A stretch of 62,747 nucleotides of DNA from Pseudomonadota bacterium (lineage in GTDB: Bacteria > Pseudomonadota > Alphaproteobacteria > Sphingomonadales > Sphingomonadaceae), in assembly GCA_029779535.1 (NCBI GenBank), contig JAKPAG010000034.1, positions 1-62,747 on the forward strand. Direction: 5' to 3'. Position 1 is the first letter of the stretch. The number at the start of each line of letters is the position of its first letter. The translations under genes were made by a program, and so were the position numbers. A model generated the notes under the pieces. It ran no database searches. It was not told where the DNA came from and was given only the letters and a program-made list of their open reading frames with translations. This document shows, in pieces, positions 38,049 through 47,773 of the stretch.

Positions 38049-39329
38049 TTATGGCCCGACCACCACCGTGCCGCGCGCCATCACGAAGTTCACCGCCTTC
38101 ATCACCGTGATGTCAGCCAGCGGATCGCCGCTGACGGCGATGATGTCGGCCGCCTTGCCTGCCTCAATCGTGCCGGTTTCCTTGTCCACGCCGAGCAACT
38201 GGGCGGCGTTGACCGTCGCCGCCTTGAGCGCTTCGGCGGGCGGCATGCCGTATTTCACCAGCAGCTCGAATTCGTCGGCATTGCGGCCGTGCTTCGACAC
38301 GCCGGCATCGGTGCCATAGGCAATTTTCACCCCGGCGGGGAACGCCTTTTGCAGCGCCTTGCCGGTAATGCCGATGCGCCAGTCGATCTGCGCCTTGACC
38401 GCGGGGGGATAGGCATTGGGATTGGCCGCCAGCCGTTCCAGATAGCCGTTCACCGTGCTGAGCGTGGGAACATAGAAGGTCTGGTGTTCCTTCATCAGCT
38501 TGACGATCTCGTCGTCGATCATGGTGCCGTGCTCGATCGAATCCGCGCCGACCCGCACCGCCAGCTTGATCCCTTCCGCGCCGTGCGCGTGGACCGCGAC
38601 CTTGCGGCCATAGGCATGGGCGGTTTCAACCAGCGCGCGGGCTTCGTCATCGAACATCCGGGTGGCAAGGCCCGTGCCGGAATTGACCCCGCCGGTGGTG
38701 GCGAACTTGATCACGTCGGCCCCGCGCCCGATCTGGCGGCGTACCGCGCGGCGGCAGTCATCGGCGCCGTCGCACAGGTTTTCAGTGCCGATCAGGCCGT
38801 GGACATCGTCGGCCAGGCCAACGCGGCCATCCATGTGCCCGCCGGTGGTCGAAATCGATTCGCCCGCGTCGATGATTCGCGGCCCCATTACCCAGCCGCG
38901 CCGGATCGCTTCCTTCAGCGCCAGCACCTTGCCGTGATCGTCGCCCAGGTTTCGCACGGTGGTGAACCCGGCGCGCAGGGTCTTCATCCCGTTCCAGTAG
39001 GTTTCGTGGGCGTTCAGCGGCAGGCTGTCGGTCATCGCGGCGGCCAGCCCTTCGTTCCCGGCCCGGTCGGACGAAAGGTGGGTGTGGCTGTCGATCAGCC
39101 CGGGCAGGACGGTGCGCGCCTTGAGGTCGATGGTCGCCGCGCCGGCCGGGGCGGGCACGAAGCCGTCCTGCACCGACTGGACCCGGCCTTCATCGACCAC
39201 GATCGTGGCGGGGCCGCGCGGCGCCTGGCCGGGCACGGCGATCAGCCGGCCGGCGTGGATATAGGTGGGGGCGGCCAGCGCGGGCACGGCGCAGCAGGCA
39301 ACCAGCGCGGCAATCAGGGGGCGATGCAT
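38049..39329 (-). CDS. Exported amidohydrolase (imidazolonepropionase-like metal-dependent hydrolase)
   Basis: The protein has 426 residues. The signal peptide MHRPLIAALVACCAVPALA is followed by a composite amidohydrolase fold. Metal-site motifs include PGLIDSHTHLSSDR (HxH), the KFATTGGVNSG segment, VHAHGAEGIKLAVRVGADSI and AYGTDAGVSKHG. Several exported sphingomonad enzymes of this type are prolidase-like or ochratoxinase-like peptidases. ATG 39329 has GGAG 8 bases upstream. The exact substrate is unknown. Confidence 0.9.
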   Translation of the reverse strand: MHRPLIAALVACCAVPALAAPTYIHAGRLIAVPGQAPRGPATIVVDEGRVQSVQDGFVPAPAGAATIDLKARTVLPGLIDSHTHLSSDRAGNEGLAAAMTDSLPLNAHETYWNGMKTLRAGFTTVRNLGDDHGKVLALKEAIRRGWVMGPRIIDAGESISTTGGHMDGRVGLADDVHGLIGTENLCDGADDCRRAVRRQIGRGADVIKFATTGGVNSGTGLATRMFDDEARALVETAHAYGRKVAVHAHGAEGIKLAVRVGADSIEHGTMIDDEIVKLMKEHQTFYVPTLSTVNGYLERLAANPNAYPPAVKAQIDWRIGITGKALQKAFPAGVKIAYGTDAGVSKHGRNADEFELLVKYGMPPAEALKAATVNAAQLLGVDKETGTIEAGKAADIIAVSGDPLADITVMKAVNFVMARGTVVVGP

Positions 39330-39461
39330 ATCAGGCTCCGATGAAAGGATAATGTGTTGTTGCACCCAGCTTGCCCCAAGCGGGGCGGGCTGACAATGCC
39401 ATGCGTCCTTGCGAGCGGTTCGCACGTGACTTTGCCGGGGGGCGGGCCTAGGGCGCGGCCC

Positions 39462-39863
39462 ATGCAGGCGCTGCGTTCCGCCCTGATCCGCAACCGCGCG
39501 TTGGCGGCCCTGTTGGTGGCTGCCGCGCTGCTGGTGCGCGCGCTGGTGCCGGGCGGCTACATGGCCGCGCCCGCCGCCGGGTCGATCACCGTCACGCTCT
39601 GCGCCGATGCCAGCGGCACCCCCAGGCAGGTGCAGGTGGCGCTGGGTGATCACGAGCTGCCGGGCAAGGACCACCAGGACAAGCACAGTCCCTGCGCCTT
39701 TGCCGGCATGGCCGCCGCGCTGGCCGATCTCGCGCCGCTGCCCGCACTGCCGCTGCCCCCGCCGCCTGCCGTGGCGGCCAGCTTCCCGGCGCAGGCCGTG
39801 GCCGTGGGCCAGGGTCTGGCCGCGCCGCCCCCCTTCCAGACCGGACCGCCAGCGATCGCCTGA
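39462..39863 (+). CDS. DUF2946-like small exported protein
   Basis: The protein has 133 residues. The N-terminal basic-hydrophobic stretch LAALLVAAALLVRALVPGGYM is the DUF2946 signature. A His/Cys-bearing loop (LGDHELPGKDHQDKHSPCAF) and a Pro-rich tail follow. Such proteins commonly precede copper- or cobalamin-related TonB receptors in proteobacteria; the His/Cys loop would suit metal binding. It is the first gene of the unit ending at 45755. Confidence 0.72.
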   Translation: MQALRSALIRNRALAALLVAAALLVRALVPGGYMAAPAAGSITVTLCADASGTPRQVQVALGDHELPGKDHQDKHSPCAFAGMAAALADLAPLPALPLPPPPAVAASFPAQAVAVGQGLAAPPPFQTGPPAIA

Positions 39864-39928
39864 ACACCCTTGCCGCCCCGCACCCTTGTGCGCGGGCCAG
39901 ATTGTTCACGTGATCGACTGGAATATCC

Positions 39929-42202
39929 ATGAATTTGAAAAGCCTGCTGCGCGCTTCTGCGTGCCTTTCCAGCCTTGCGCTGGCCGTTCCCGCCCATGCT
40001 GTCGATGCGGACGAGGGCGAAACGGACGGACAGTCCACCATTATCGTCGTCGGGCAGAAGGATGCCCCCGTCACCGTGGTCCCGCGCGGGCTGTCGGTTT
40101 CGCTGGGGCAGGAAAATTTCGATGCGGTCAACGCGATCAACGTCGAAGACCTGATGAAATATGTTCCCAACTTCTTCGTGCGCAAACGCTTTGCCGGGGA
40201 TGACAACGCGGTGGTTGCGCTGCGCGGGACCAACACGGTGCAAAGCGCGCGAACGATCGTGATGGTCGATGGCTTCGTCGTCTCGAATTTCCTTGGCAAC
40301 CGCTATGACTATCCGCCCAAGTGGAACGTGGTCGGCCCGGCCGAAGTGCGCCAGTTCGACGTGGTCTATGGCCCCTATTCGGCGCGCTATGGCGGCAATT
40401 CGATGGGCGGGGTGATTTCCGTGACCACGCAGGAGCCGAAGGAAACCGGCGCCTATGCGACGGTGCAGGGCATGGTCATGCCGTTCAGGGAATATGGTTT
40501 CGACCAGACTTTCAGCGGCTACAGCGTGGAAGGCGGCTTTACCCTGAAGCCTGCCAGTTCGCGGCTCAGCGCGCGCGGCTCGATCCGCCATTTCCGCAAC
40601 ACCGGGCAGTCGATGACCTACAACCTGTTGTCGCCCGCCAGCGGCAGCGCCGCGGCCGTGACCGGTGCTTACGTGGACCCGCGCGAGGCGACTCCGGTAT
40701 TCGGCGCGGCCAGCCCGGTGGCGGTGACGCAGGACCAGCTGCGGCTGCGGCTGGGCTATGACGCGGGTGGTGGCTGGCAGATCGACGCGCTGGGCATGGT
40801 CTGGTGGACGCAGCAGGACCTGCTCGAGCCGCGCTCGTGGCTGACCGATGCGGCCAGCGGCGCGCCGGTCTACCAGGGCAAGGTCGTGTTTGGCGGCAAG
40901 GCCTGGAACGCCAGCGGCCTGACCATGTCGGCCACGCGGCGGCGCGAATACTTGGCCGGCCTGAAGCTGGCCGGGCCGCTGGCGGGCTGGGACCTGTCGC
41001 TCAACCTCTCGCGGTTCTGGATGCCCAAATGGGACGCGCGGACCAGCAGGGATTACCTGACCGGTGCAGCGAACGGGGCGGGCACCCAGTCGCTCTCGCG
41101 CAGCCCCGGCTGGTATACCGGCGATGTGGTGCTGGAACGCCAGCTTGGCGCGCACAAGCTGGCGCTGGGGGCGCAGGCCAACCTGTATGAGACCAGCACC
41201 GACACCTTCACCACTGCCGTCTGGCGGGCGGCCAGCACGCCGCTGTTCAGCGCCGCAACCTATGGCAAGACCAGCCTGTGGGGCCTGTGGGCCGAAGACG
41301 CGGTGGAACTGGCGCCGGACTGGGTGCTGACCGCCGGGCTGCGCCATGACCGCTGGCGGGCCTATTCAGGCGGGATTGCCAAGCTCTATGCCGGGGCGCG
41401 CAAGGACGATGCCTATCCCGAGCGGAGCGACACATCGCTCAGCCCCAAGCTGAGCGTGCAGGGGCAGATAACGCCCGATCTGGCAGTGCAGCTGAGCCTG
41501 GGCACGGCCAAACGCTTTCCGACCGTGGGCGAGCTGTTCCAGGGCCGGTTCGATGACGTGACGCAAGCGATAGATCCGCAAAGCTTCGATCCGAACCTGA
41601 AAGCCGAACGCAGCCAGGATGCCAACCTGATCCTGCGCCATGGCGCTGGGCCGGTTCGGCTGACTGCTTCGCTGTTCTACCAGAACATCAAGGACGCGAT
41701 CTTCAGCTTTCAGGGGCTGAACCAGTTCGGCACGGTGGTCTCCAGCTACAAGAACGTCGATCAGGTGCGGCAATACGGCGCGGAACTGATCCTCGAGGCC
41801 AGGGACCTGCTGCCCGGGCTGGACCTGGATGCCAATGTGGCCTGGATCAGCGCGAAAACGGTGCGCAACGCGGCGGCCCCGGCGGCGGAAGGGGTGCAGT
41901 TTCCGCGCATCCCGGCGTGGCGCAGCAACGGCAACCTGCGCTACCGCATCGCCGCTCCGCTGCGGGCCTCGCTCGGCTGGCGCGCGGCATCGCGGCCCAA
42001 TTCCGACCTGTTCGGGCTGCAACGCGGCCGCGCCTATGGCTTCCAGAGCGAATATGTCACCGTCGATGCCCGTCTGTCGTGGGACGTGACCCCGGCCGCG
42101 CAGCTGAGCCTGGGGATCGACAACCTGTTCAACTATCAGGCTTACGTCGCGCATCCGCTGCCGCAGCGCACCTTCGTGGCCGATCTCAAGGTGAAGTGGT
42201 AA
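39929..42202 (+). CDS. TonB-dependent outer-membrane receptor
   Basis: The protein has 757 residues. The signal peptide MNLKSLLRASACLSSLALA is cleaved near AHA. A TonB-box-like STIIVVGQK, then the plug domain (MKYVPNFFVRKRFAGDD, ALRGTNTVQSARTIVMVDGF, YGPYSARYGGNSMGGVISVT) and a 22-strand barrel ending in an aromatic (VADLKVKW) follow. It lies 5 bases upstream of the PepSY gene. The ligand is likely a metal chelate, inferred from the operon. Confidence 0.9.
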   Translation: MNLKSLLRASACLSSLALAVPAHAVDADEGETDGQSTIIVVGQKDAPVTVVPRGLSVSLGQENFDAVNAINVEDLMKYVPNFFVRKRFAGDDNAVVALRGTNTVQSARTIVMVDGFVVSNFLGNRYDYPPKWNVVGPAEVRQFDVVYGPYSARYGGNSMGGVISVTTQEPKETGAYATVQGMVMPFREYGFDQTFSGYSVEGGFTLKPASSRLSARGSIRHFRNTGQSMTYNLLSPASGSAAAVTGAYVDPREATPVFGAASPVAVTQDQLRLRLGYDAGGGWQIDALGMVWWTQQDLLEPRSWLTDAASGAPVYQGKVVFGGKAWNASGLTMSATRRREYLAGLKLAGPLAGWDLSLNLSRFWMPKWDARTSRDYLTGAANGAGTQSLSRSPGWYTGDVVLERQLGAHKLALGAQANLYETSTDTFTTAVWRAASTPLFSAATYGKTSLWGLWAEDAVELAPDWVLTAGLRHDRWRAYSGGIAKLYAGARKDDAYPERSDTSLSPKLSVQGQITPDLAVQLSLGTAKRFPTVGELFQGRFDDVTQAIDPQSFDPNLKAERSQDANLILRHGAGPVRLTASLFYQNIKDAIFSFQGLNQFGTVVSSYKNVDQVRQYGAELILEARDLLPGLDLDANVAWISAKTVRNAAAPAAEGVQFPRIPAWRSNGNLRYRIAAPLRASLGWRAASRPNSDLFGLQRGRAYGFQSEYVTVDARLSWDVTPAAQLSLGIDNLFNYQAYVAHPLPQRTFVADLKVKW

Positions 42203-42207
42203 GCACG

Positions 42208-43620
42208 ATGCGCAACGATAACGCACAGGCAACCGCGCTCTATCGCCTGCTGTGGCGCTGGCATTTCTATGCCGGGCTGCTGGTGATTCCGCTGATGGTC
42301 ATGCTGGCCGGCACCGGGGCGGTCTATCTGTTCAAGCCGCAGCTCGACCACTGGCAGGAGCGTGACTATCGCGCCCTGTCCGTGGCGGGCGAGGTTTCGC
42401 CCGATGCCCAGTTGCAGGCCGCGCTCGCCGCCTATCCGGGCGCGACGTTCCATTCCTATCGCCTGCCCGAAGCGCCGGGCGATGCGGCCTTGATCCACCT
42501 GGCCCTGCCGGGGAGCGAGATGCGCGACGTGTTCGTCTCGCCGCAGGGCAGGGTGCTGGGCAGCCGCGATCCCGAAGCGCTGATCAGCGAAGTGGTGCAG
42601 AAGCTCCACGGACAGTTGCTGCTGGGCCATCCCGGCAGCTGGGTGGTCGAGATCGCCGCCAGCTGGGCAATCGTGCTGATCCTGTCCGGCCTCTACCTGT
42701 GGTGGCCGCGCGGGCGCGGGCTGGCCGGGGTGCTCTATCCCCGGCTTGGCAACAAGGGGCGGTTGTTCTGGCGTGATCTGCACGCGGTGGGCGGCTTCTG
42801 GGTTTCGGGCCTGGCGCTGGTGCTGCTGTTCACCGGGCTGCCCTGGGCCCATGCCTGGGGCAGTGCGTTCAAGGCGGTGCGGGCTGAGCTTGGCTGGGTG
42901 AAAGGCGCGCAGGACTGGACGATCGGCGGCACGCCGGTGGGCGATCCCCATGCCGAACACGATCATGCCGCGATGATGGCCGGGATGGACCATGCCGCCA
43001 TGGGGCATACCGGCATGGCGCACATTGGCACGGACCACGCGGCGATGGGCCACGGCGCCATGGCCCCGGTGCGGCTGAGCGAAATGGTCGCCCGGGCGCA
43101 GAGCGAACACCTGGCCTTTCCGGTGCTGGTCACCCCGCCGGGCGGCCCGGCGCGGTTCGGGCGCAAGGGCAGTGCGAACTGGACCGTGCGGTCCGACAGC
43201 GCCAACCGCCCCTTGCGCGTGACGATCAGCTATGACGCGATGACCGGGCGCGAAGTGGCCCGCGAAGGGCAGGCTGACAAGCACGTGATCGACCGCGTGC
43301 TGGCCTATGGCATCGCCTGGCACGAAGGGCAGCTGCTGGGCTGGATCAACCAGCTGATCGGGCTGCTGACTGCCGTGATCCTGGTGATCCTGCCGGTCAG
43401 CGGCTTTGTCATGTGGCGGCGGCGCAAACCGCAGGACCAGCTGGGCGCCCCGCCGCTGCCCCCGGTCAAGGCGCGGATCGGCGTGATCGCGGCGGTGCTG
43501 GGTGTGCTGATGGTGCTGCTGCCGCTGCTGACCCTGTCGCTGCTGGCGATGATCCTGATCGACGCGTTGATCGTCTCGCGCAGCGCGCGCCTGTCGCGCT
43601 GGTTGGGCGCCGCCCGGTAA
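42208..43620 (+). CDS. PepSY-associated TM protein with a His/Met-rich insert
   Basis: The protein has 470 residues with PepSY-TM architecture: a first span (FYAGLLVIPLMVMLAGTGAV), two central spans (SWVVEIAASWAIVLILSGLYLWWPRGRG and the AVGGFWVSGLALVLLFTG region) and two late spans. Between them, residues about 249-290 hold eight His and seven Met, including DHAAMGH twice and MDHAAMGH, a typical copper-binding composition. The family reduces or handles iron or copper at the inner membrane. It starts 5 bases after the receptor stop. Confidence 0.88.
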   Translation: MRNDNAQATALYRLLWRWHFYAGLLVIPLMVMLAGTGAVYLFKPQLDHWQERDYRALSVAGEVSPDAQLQAALAAYPGATFHSYRLPEAPGDAALIHLALPGSEMRDVFVSPQGRVLGSRDPEALISEVVQKLHGQLLLGHPGSWVVEIAASWAIVLILSGLYLWWPRGRGLAGVLYPRLGNKGRLFWRDLHAVGGFWVSGLALVLLFTGLPWAHAWGSAFKAVRAELGWVKGAQDWTIGGTPVGDPHAEHDHAAMMAGMDHAAMGHTGMAHIGTDHAAMGHGAMAPVRLSEMVARAQSEHLAFPVLVTPPGGPARFGRKGSANWTVRSDSANRPLRVTISYDAMTGREVAREGQADKHVIDRVLAYGIAWHEGQLLGWINQLIGLLTAVILVILPVSGFVMWRRRKPQDQLGAPPLPPVKARIGVIAAVLGVLMVLLPLLTLSLLAMILIDALIVSRSARLSRWLGAAR

Positions 43621-43646
43621 ATTCCCTTATATCGAAGGTTTGACCC

Positions 43647-45755
43647 ATGAAACTCACCTCCATTCCGGCCACTTCGGTGGCCGTTATCGCCATTGTCCAG
43701 TCTGCTCCCGTCCGCGCCGAGGATGCGCCCGATGCGCAGACCATCGTCGTGACCGCCCCGCGCGTGACGCGCACAGCGGCGACTGACAGCGTCGCGCCGC
43801 GCGATGCCGAGCCGGTCGCCGCCCCGGATGCGGCGGCCTTCATCGCCCGCCTGCCGGGGGCGGCGCTGGTCGGCAACGGGGCGCTATCGGGCCAGGTGCA
43901 ATTGCGCGGCCTGTTCGGCGAACGCGTGCTGCTGACGATCAACGGCCAGCACTTTGGCAGCGGCGGCCCGAACGCGATGGACCCGGCGATGCATTACGCG
44001 CCGATGGTGCTGGTTGACCGGGTGGAACTGGCGCGCGGCATATCCCCGGTGCGCGATGGGCCGGGGCTGGGCGGGGCGGTCAACGTCGTGCTCAAGGCGC
44101 CGCACTTTGGCAGTGGCCCCGCGCTTAGCCCGCAGCTGGACGTGACCAGCCAGTACCGTTCGGCCGACAATGCTGTGGCGCTGGGCGGGCTGGTCGCCCT
44201 GGCCAATGACAAGCTGCGCGCCGGGCTGGTCGCGTCGTGGGAACAGGGCGATGACCTGCGCATTCCGGGCGGGCGGATCGGCGGCTCGAGCCACCGCCGC
44301 GCGGTGTTTGGCGCGCAGGCCGGGCTGCGCCTGGGCGGGGGCGAACTGGGGCTGGAATACCGCCGCCAGCAGACCGGACGTTCCGGCAATCCACCTTTCG
44401 CAATGGACATCGTCTACTTCCATACCGACTTCCTGCAGGCCCGTTTCGAAGGCGATCTGGCGGGCAACGTCCGGCTGGAAGCGCAGGCCAATTTCACCGC
44501 GGTCGATCACCGCATGAACAACTTCTCGCTGCGCCCTTCGCCCGGCGCGGCGGGGGTGCGCCAGTCGGACACCAGCGCCGAAACGCTCGGCAGCGGCCTG
44601 TCGCTGCGGCTGGGCAGCGCCGAGCGGCACTTGCGGCTGGGGGCCGATTTCGAACATGTCGACAAGGCGTTCCGGCTTTACAACCCGCTGCAACCGGCCT
44701 TCTCGATCATGGCGATGGATCGGGGGCGGACCAGCCGCTACGGCGCCTATGCCGAACTGCGCGGCGCGCTGGGCGCGGTGCGGGGCGAGGCCGGGCTGCG
44801 AGTGGACCGGCATTCCGCCGCGGTCGATGCCCCGCACCTGGGCAGCGGCGTTCCGGCCGGGCCGGCCAACCTTGCCCGGCTGTTCGGCCTGTCCGACCGC
44901 GACTGGCAGGGCACCACCGTGGACGGCGCGCTGCGGCTGTGGGCGCCGCGGGGCCAGTTCACCCCGCGCCTGACCCTGGCCCACAAGACCCGCGTGCCCA
45001 GCCTGGTCGAACGCTTCGGCTGGCTGCCGACCGAAGCGAGCGGCGGGCTGGCCGACGGCAACATCTACCTTGGCGGGGGCGGGGCGTTGCAGCCGGAGCG
45101 CGCCTGGCTGGCCGAAGCCGGGGTCGATTGGGCCGCGGGCAGTGCCTATGCCCACCCGGCGCTGTTCTGGCGGCGGATCCATGATTTCATCCAGGGCGTG
45201 CCCTATGACGCGACGCCCGGCACAATCGATACGCCAGTGGAAATGGTCGCGGCGGCCAGCGGCGATGCCACGCCCTTGCGCTTCGCCAATGTCGAGGCGG
45301 AGCTGTGGGGGGCGGACATTGCCTTTGGCGCGCGGCTGGCGGGGCCGCTGCGGATCGACGGCGTGGCCAGCCTGGTGCGCGGGCGGCGGGTGGACATTGC
45401 CGACAACCTCTACCGCATCGCCCCGGCCAGTGTGCGCCTGGCGCTGGGCTGGGAAGCGGCGCACTGGGGCCTGTCGCTAGAAGGCGAAGCGGTGGACGCG
45501 CAGGAGCGCGTGGCGGCCAGCAACAGCGAGGCGCGCACCGCCGGGCACGTCACCGCCGCGCTGCACGGCCACTGGCTGGTGCGCGACGGGCTGCGGATCG
45601 ATGCGGGGGTCGAGAACCTGTTCAACCGCAGATATGTCGAACACCTGGCCGGCTATAACCGCAACGCGGCCTCGGCCGTGGCGCTGGGGGCGCGGCTGCC
45701 GGGGACGGGGCGCTCGGCCTACGTCCGCCTGCGTGCGGCCTTGGGCGGCAACTAG
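43647..45755 (+). CDS. TonB-dependent receptor, possibly copper-specific (OprC-like)
   Basis: The protein has 702 residues. It has a signal peptide (VAVIAIVQSAPVRAEDAPDA), a TonB box (TIVVTAPR), a short plug (LFGERVLLTINGQHFGSGG) and a barrel ending at Asn. In the plug, GGPNAMDPAMHYAPMVLVDR recalls the Met-containing copper site region of OprC (PNRMDPP). It is the last gene of the four-gene unit, ends overlapping the convergent TetR gene by 4 bases, and differs from the first receptor. The copper ligand is inferred. Confidence 0.86.
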   Translation: MKLTSIPATSVAVIAIVQSAPVRAEDAPDAQTIVVTAPRVTRTAATDSVAPRDAEPVAAPDAAAFIARLPGAALVGNGALSGQVQLRGLFGERVLLTINGQHFGSGGPNAMDPAMHYAPMVLVDRVELARGISPVRDGPGLGGAVNVVLKAPHFGSGPALSPQLDVTSQYRSADNAVALGGLVALANDKLRAGLVASWEQGDDLRIPGGRIGGSSHRRAVFGAQAGLRLGGGELGLEYRRQQTGRSGNPPFAMDIVYFHTDFLQARFEGDLAGNVRLEAQANFTAVDHRMNNFSLRPSPGAAGVRQSDTSAETLGSGLSLRLGSAERHLRLGADFEHVDKAFRLYNPLQPAFSIMAMDRGRTSRYGAYAELRGALGAVRGEAGLRVDRHSAAVDAPHLGSGVPAGPANLARLFGLSDRDWQGTTVDGALRLWAPRGQFTPRLTLAHKTRVPSLVERFGWLPTEASGGLADGNIYLGGGGALQPERAWLAEAGVDWAAGSAYAHPALFWRRIHDFIQGVPYDATPGTIDTPVEMVAAASGDATPLRFANVEAELWGADIAFGARLAGPLRIDGVASLVRGRRVDIADNLYRIAPASVRLALGWEAAHWGLSLEGEAVDAQERVAASNSEARTAGHVTAALHGHWLVRDGLRIDAGVENLFNRRYVEHLAGYNRNAASAVALGARLPGTGRSAYVRLRAALGGN

Positions 45756-46399
45756 ACCGCAAGCGCGCGGCGGACCATGCCCCGCAGGTCCGCCCGCAGC
45801 GCGGCGGGATCGCCCTCGGCGGTGGTGGCATAGTCCATCTGCGTCTCGATCGAGATCCCCGCCAGCAGGCAGCCCAGCATGAACGCGGCGTGCTGGGCGG
45901 GCAGGCTTGCAGACATTCGCCCTGCGGCCTGCGCATCGAGGATCAGCGCCTCGATCCGCTCGCCAAACCGGCGCTGCACTTCGTCGAACACGCTGCGGGT
46001 TTCCAGCCGGTTGGCGATCATCGCGCTGAACAGCACGAAATAGGCCCGCACTGCGGTGTCGCTCAGCACCAGTTCGACGAAGCGGTCGAACAGGGCGAGC
46101 AGCTGGTCGAGCGGATCGGCCACCCCGGCGATCGCCGCGTCGACCTGTTCATGGACGTGGGCCGAAACCCGCCAGATCACCGCTTCGATCAACCCGTCCT
46201 TCGAACCGTACTTGCGGCTGGCCAGCCCGCGCGAAAAGCCGGCGCGCTCGCCCACGCGGTCCAGCGTGCAGGCGAGGTAGCCCTCGCGCGCGATGATCTC
46301 GGCCGCCGCGCCCAGCAGCTTGTCCTCGCTTTCCGCGCGGCGTTCGGCCTGGGTGCGGCGCACCGGGGCAGGGGAGACGGCTTGATCCATGCCTGCCAT
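45752..46399 (-). CDS. TetR-family transcriptional regulator
   Basis: The protein has 215 residues. The N-terminal HTH (AEIIAREGYLACTLDRVGER, AGFSRGLASRKYGSKDGLIE) is of TetR type. The C-terminal helical ligand domain resembles that of regulators of the AcrR/FadR-like kind. It faces the P450 gene, and the 89-base spacer carries an imperfect palindrome over a promoter (46408-46441). It probably represses both. Confidence 0.9.
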   Translation of the reverse strand: MAGMDQAVSPAPVRRTQAERRAESEDKLLGAAAEIIAREGYLACTLDRVGERAGFSRGLASRKYGSKDGLIEAVIWRVSAHVHEQVDAAIAGVADPLDQLLALFDRFVELVLSDTAVRAYFVLFSAMIANRLETRSVFDEVQRRFGERIEALILDAQAAGRMSASLPAQHAAFMLGCLLAGISIETQMDYATTAEGDPAALRADLRGMVRRALAV

Positions 46400-46407
46400 G
46401 CTAACTT

Positions 46408-46441
46408 AGTTGTTGACCGTATACCAACTGTTTTCTAGCCT
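46408..46441 (+). promoter_or_regulatory. P450 promoter with overlapping TetR-type operator
   Basis: TTGACC (46413-46418) and TAGCCT (46436-46441) are 17 bases apart. AGTTG (46408-46412) and CAACT (46425-46429) are the arms of a 22-base imperfect palindrome across the -35 box. The start codon of the P450 lies 48 bases further on. Regulation by the divergent TetR is inferred. Confidence 0.6.
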
Positions 46442-46488
46442 CCCCGCGACTCCGGCAAGACCGGACCCGTCAGGAGAAGGATTTGCAC

Positions 46489-47760
46489 ATGGCACTGGCC
46501 AAGGAACTCGCCCAGGCGATCATCGACCCGAAAAGCTATTCTCAGCGCGAGATCGTGGACGAAGCCTTCCGCACGATCCGCGCGAACCAGCCGCTCGACA
46601 AGGCCGAGCTGGACGACATGGACCCGTTCTGGGTGGTCAGCCGCCACGCCGACATCAAGGAGATCGAGCGCCAGCCCGACATCTTCCACAACGGCGACAA
46701 GAGCACGTTCCTCTCCACCAAGGAGGCCAGCGCCCGCGTGCAGATGCTGACCGGGGGCGAACCCAACCTGATCCGCAGCCTGGTGTCGGTCGACGGCAAG
46801 GAACACAAGGACCTGCGCGCGATCGTCTTCCCGCACGTCACCCCCAAGGCGATCCGCCCGCTCGAAGAAGCGATCCGCGGCATCGCCCGCGAATTCGTCG
46901 ACCACATGCTGAGCTTCGATGGCGAATGCGATTTCGCCACCGATGTCGCCTTCCTCTATCCACTGCGCGTCATCATGACCGTGCTGGGCGTGCCGCAGGA
47001 AGACGAACCGTTCATGCTCAAGCTGACGCAGGAACTGTTCAACAACGCCGACCCGGAACTGAATCGCCGCCGCGCCGAACTGAGCCCCGACGAAATGCTC
47101 AAGAGCCTGTGGGAAACCACGATGGAGCTGGAGAACTATTTCAAGGCGGTCACCGAAAAGTTCCGCGCCAATCCCACCGATCACATCAACAGCCTGATCG
47201 CCAATGCCAAGATCGACGGTGAATACCTCAACCACCGGCAGATGATGGGCTATTACATCATCGCCGCCACCGCCGGGCACGACACCACCAGCAACACCAC
47301 GGCGGGCGCGATGTGGGCGCTGGCCGAACGGCCCGAGCTGCTGCGCCAGATGCAGGACAACCCCGAGCGCATCAACGCCTTCGTCGAGGAATCGATCCGC
47401 TGGGAAGTGCCGGTGAAGCACTTCATGCGCAGCGCCGTGGCCGATTGCGAAATCGGCGGCCAGCAGATCAAGGCCGGCGACTGGCTGATGCTGTCCTACC
47501 AGTCGGGCTGCCGCGACGAGAGCGTCTGGGCGGATCCGTTCGAATTCCGCATCGACCGCGAAAGCAACCCGCAGATCGCCTTCGGCTATGGCGTCCACGT
47601 GTGCCTGGGCCAGCACCTCGCGCGGATGGAAATGCGCATCTTGTGGGAAGAACTGTTCAAGCGCATCAAGTCGGTCGAACTGAACGGCAAGTGTGAACGC
47701 ACCATTTCCAACTTCGTGTGCGGACCCAAGCACGTGCCGATCCGTTTCACCGCGAATTGA
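46489..47760 (+). CDS. Cytochrome P450
   Basis: The protein has 423 residues. The I-helix AGHDTTSNT is at Gly263-Thr267. The K-helix is EESIRWE. The heme-binding loop FGYGVHVCLGQ carries the Cys372 ligand. No membrane anchor is present, as expected for a soluble bacterial class. A rubredoxin gene follows 13 bases after the stop and could be its electron donor. ATG 46489 follows a strong AGGAGAAGG site. The substrate is unknown; the sequence broadly resembles terpene, sterol or fatty-acid oxidising bacterial families. Confidence 0.93.
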   Translation: MALAKELAQAIIDPKSYSQREIVDEAFRTIRANQPLDKAELDDMDPFWVVSRHADIKEIERQPDIFHNGDKSTFLSTKEASARVQMLTGGEPNLIRSLVSVDGKEHKDLRAIVFPHVTPKAIRPLEEAIRGIAREFVDHMLSFDGECDFATDVAFLYPLRVIMTVLGVPQEDEPFMLKLTQELFNNADPELNRRRAELSPDEMLKSLWETTMELENYFKAVTEKFRANPTDHINSLIANAKIDGEYLNHRQMMGYYIIAATAGHDTTSNTTAGAMWALAERPELLRQMQDNPERINAFVEESIRWEVPVKHFMRSAVADCEIGGQQIKAGDWLMLSYQSGCRDESVWADPFEFRIDRESNPQIAFGYGVHVCLGQHLARMEMRILWEELFKRIKSVELNGKCERTISNFVCGPKHVPIRFTAN

Positions 47761-47773
47761 GGAGCACGGGGCC

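Noticed and set aside
43884..45464. A 526-codon minus-strand open frame
   Set aside because: It is antisense to the TonB receptor at 43647-45755, which has signal, plug and barrel features. It is a shadow frame.
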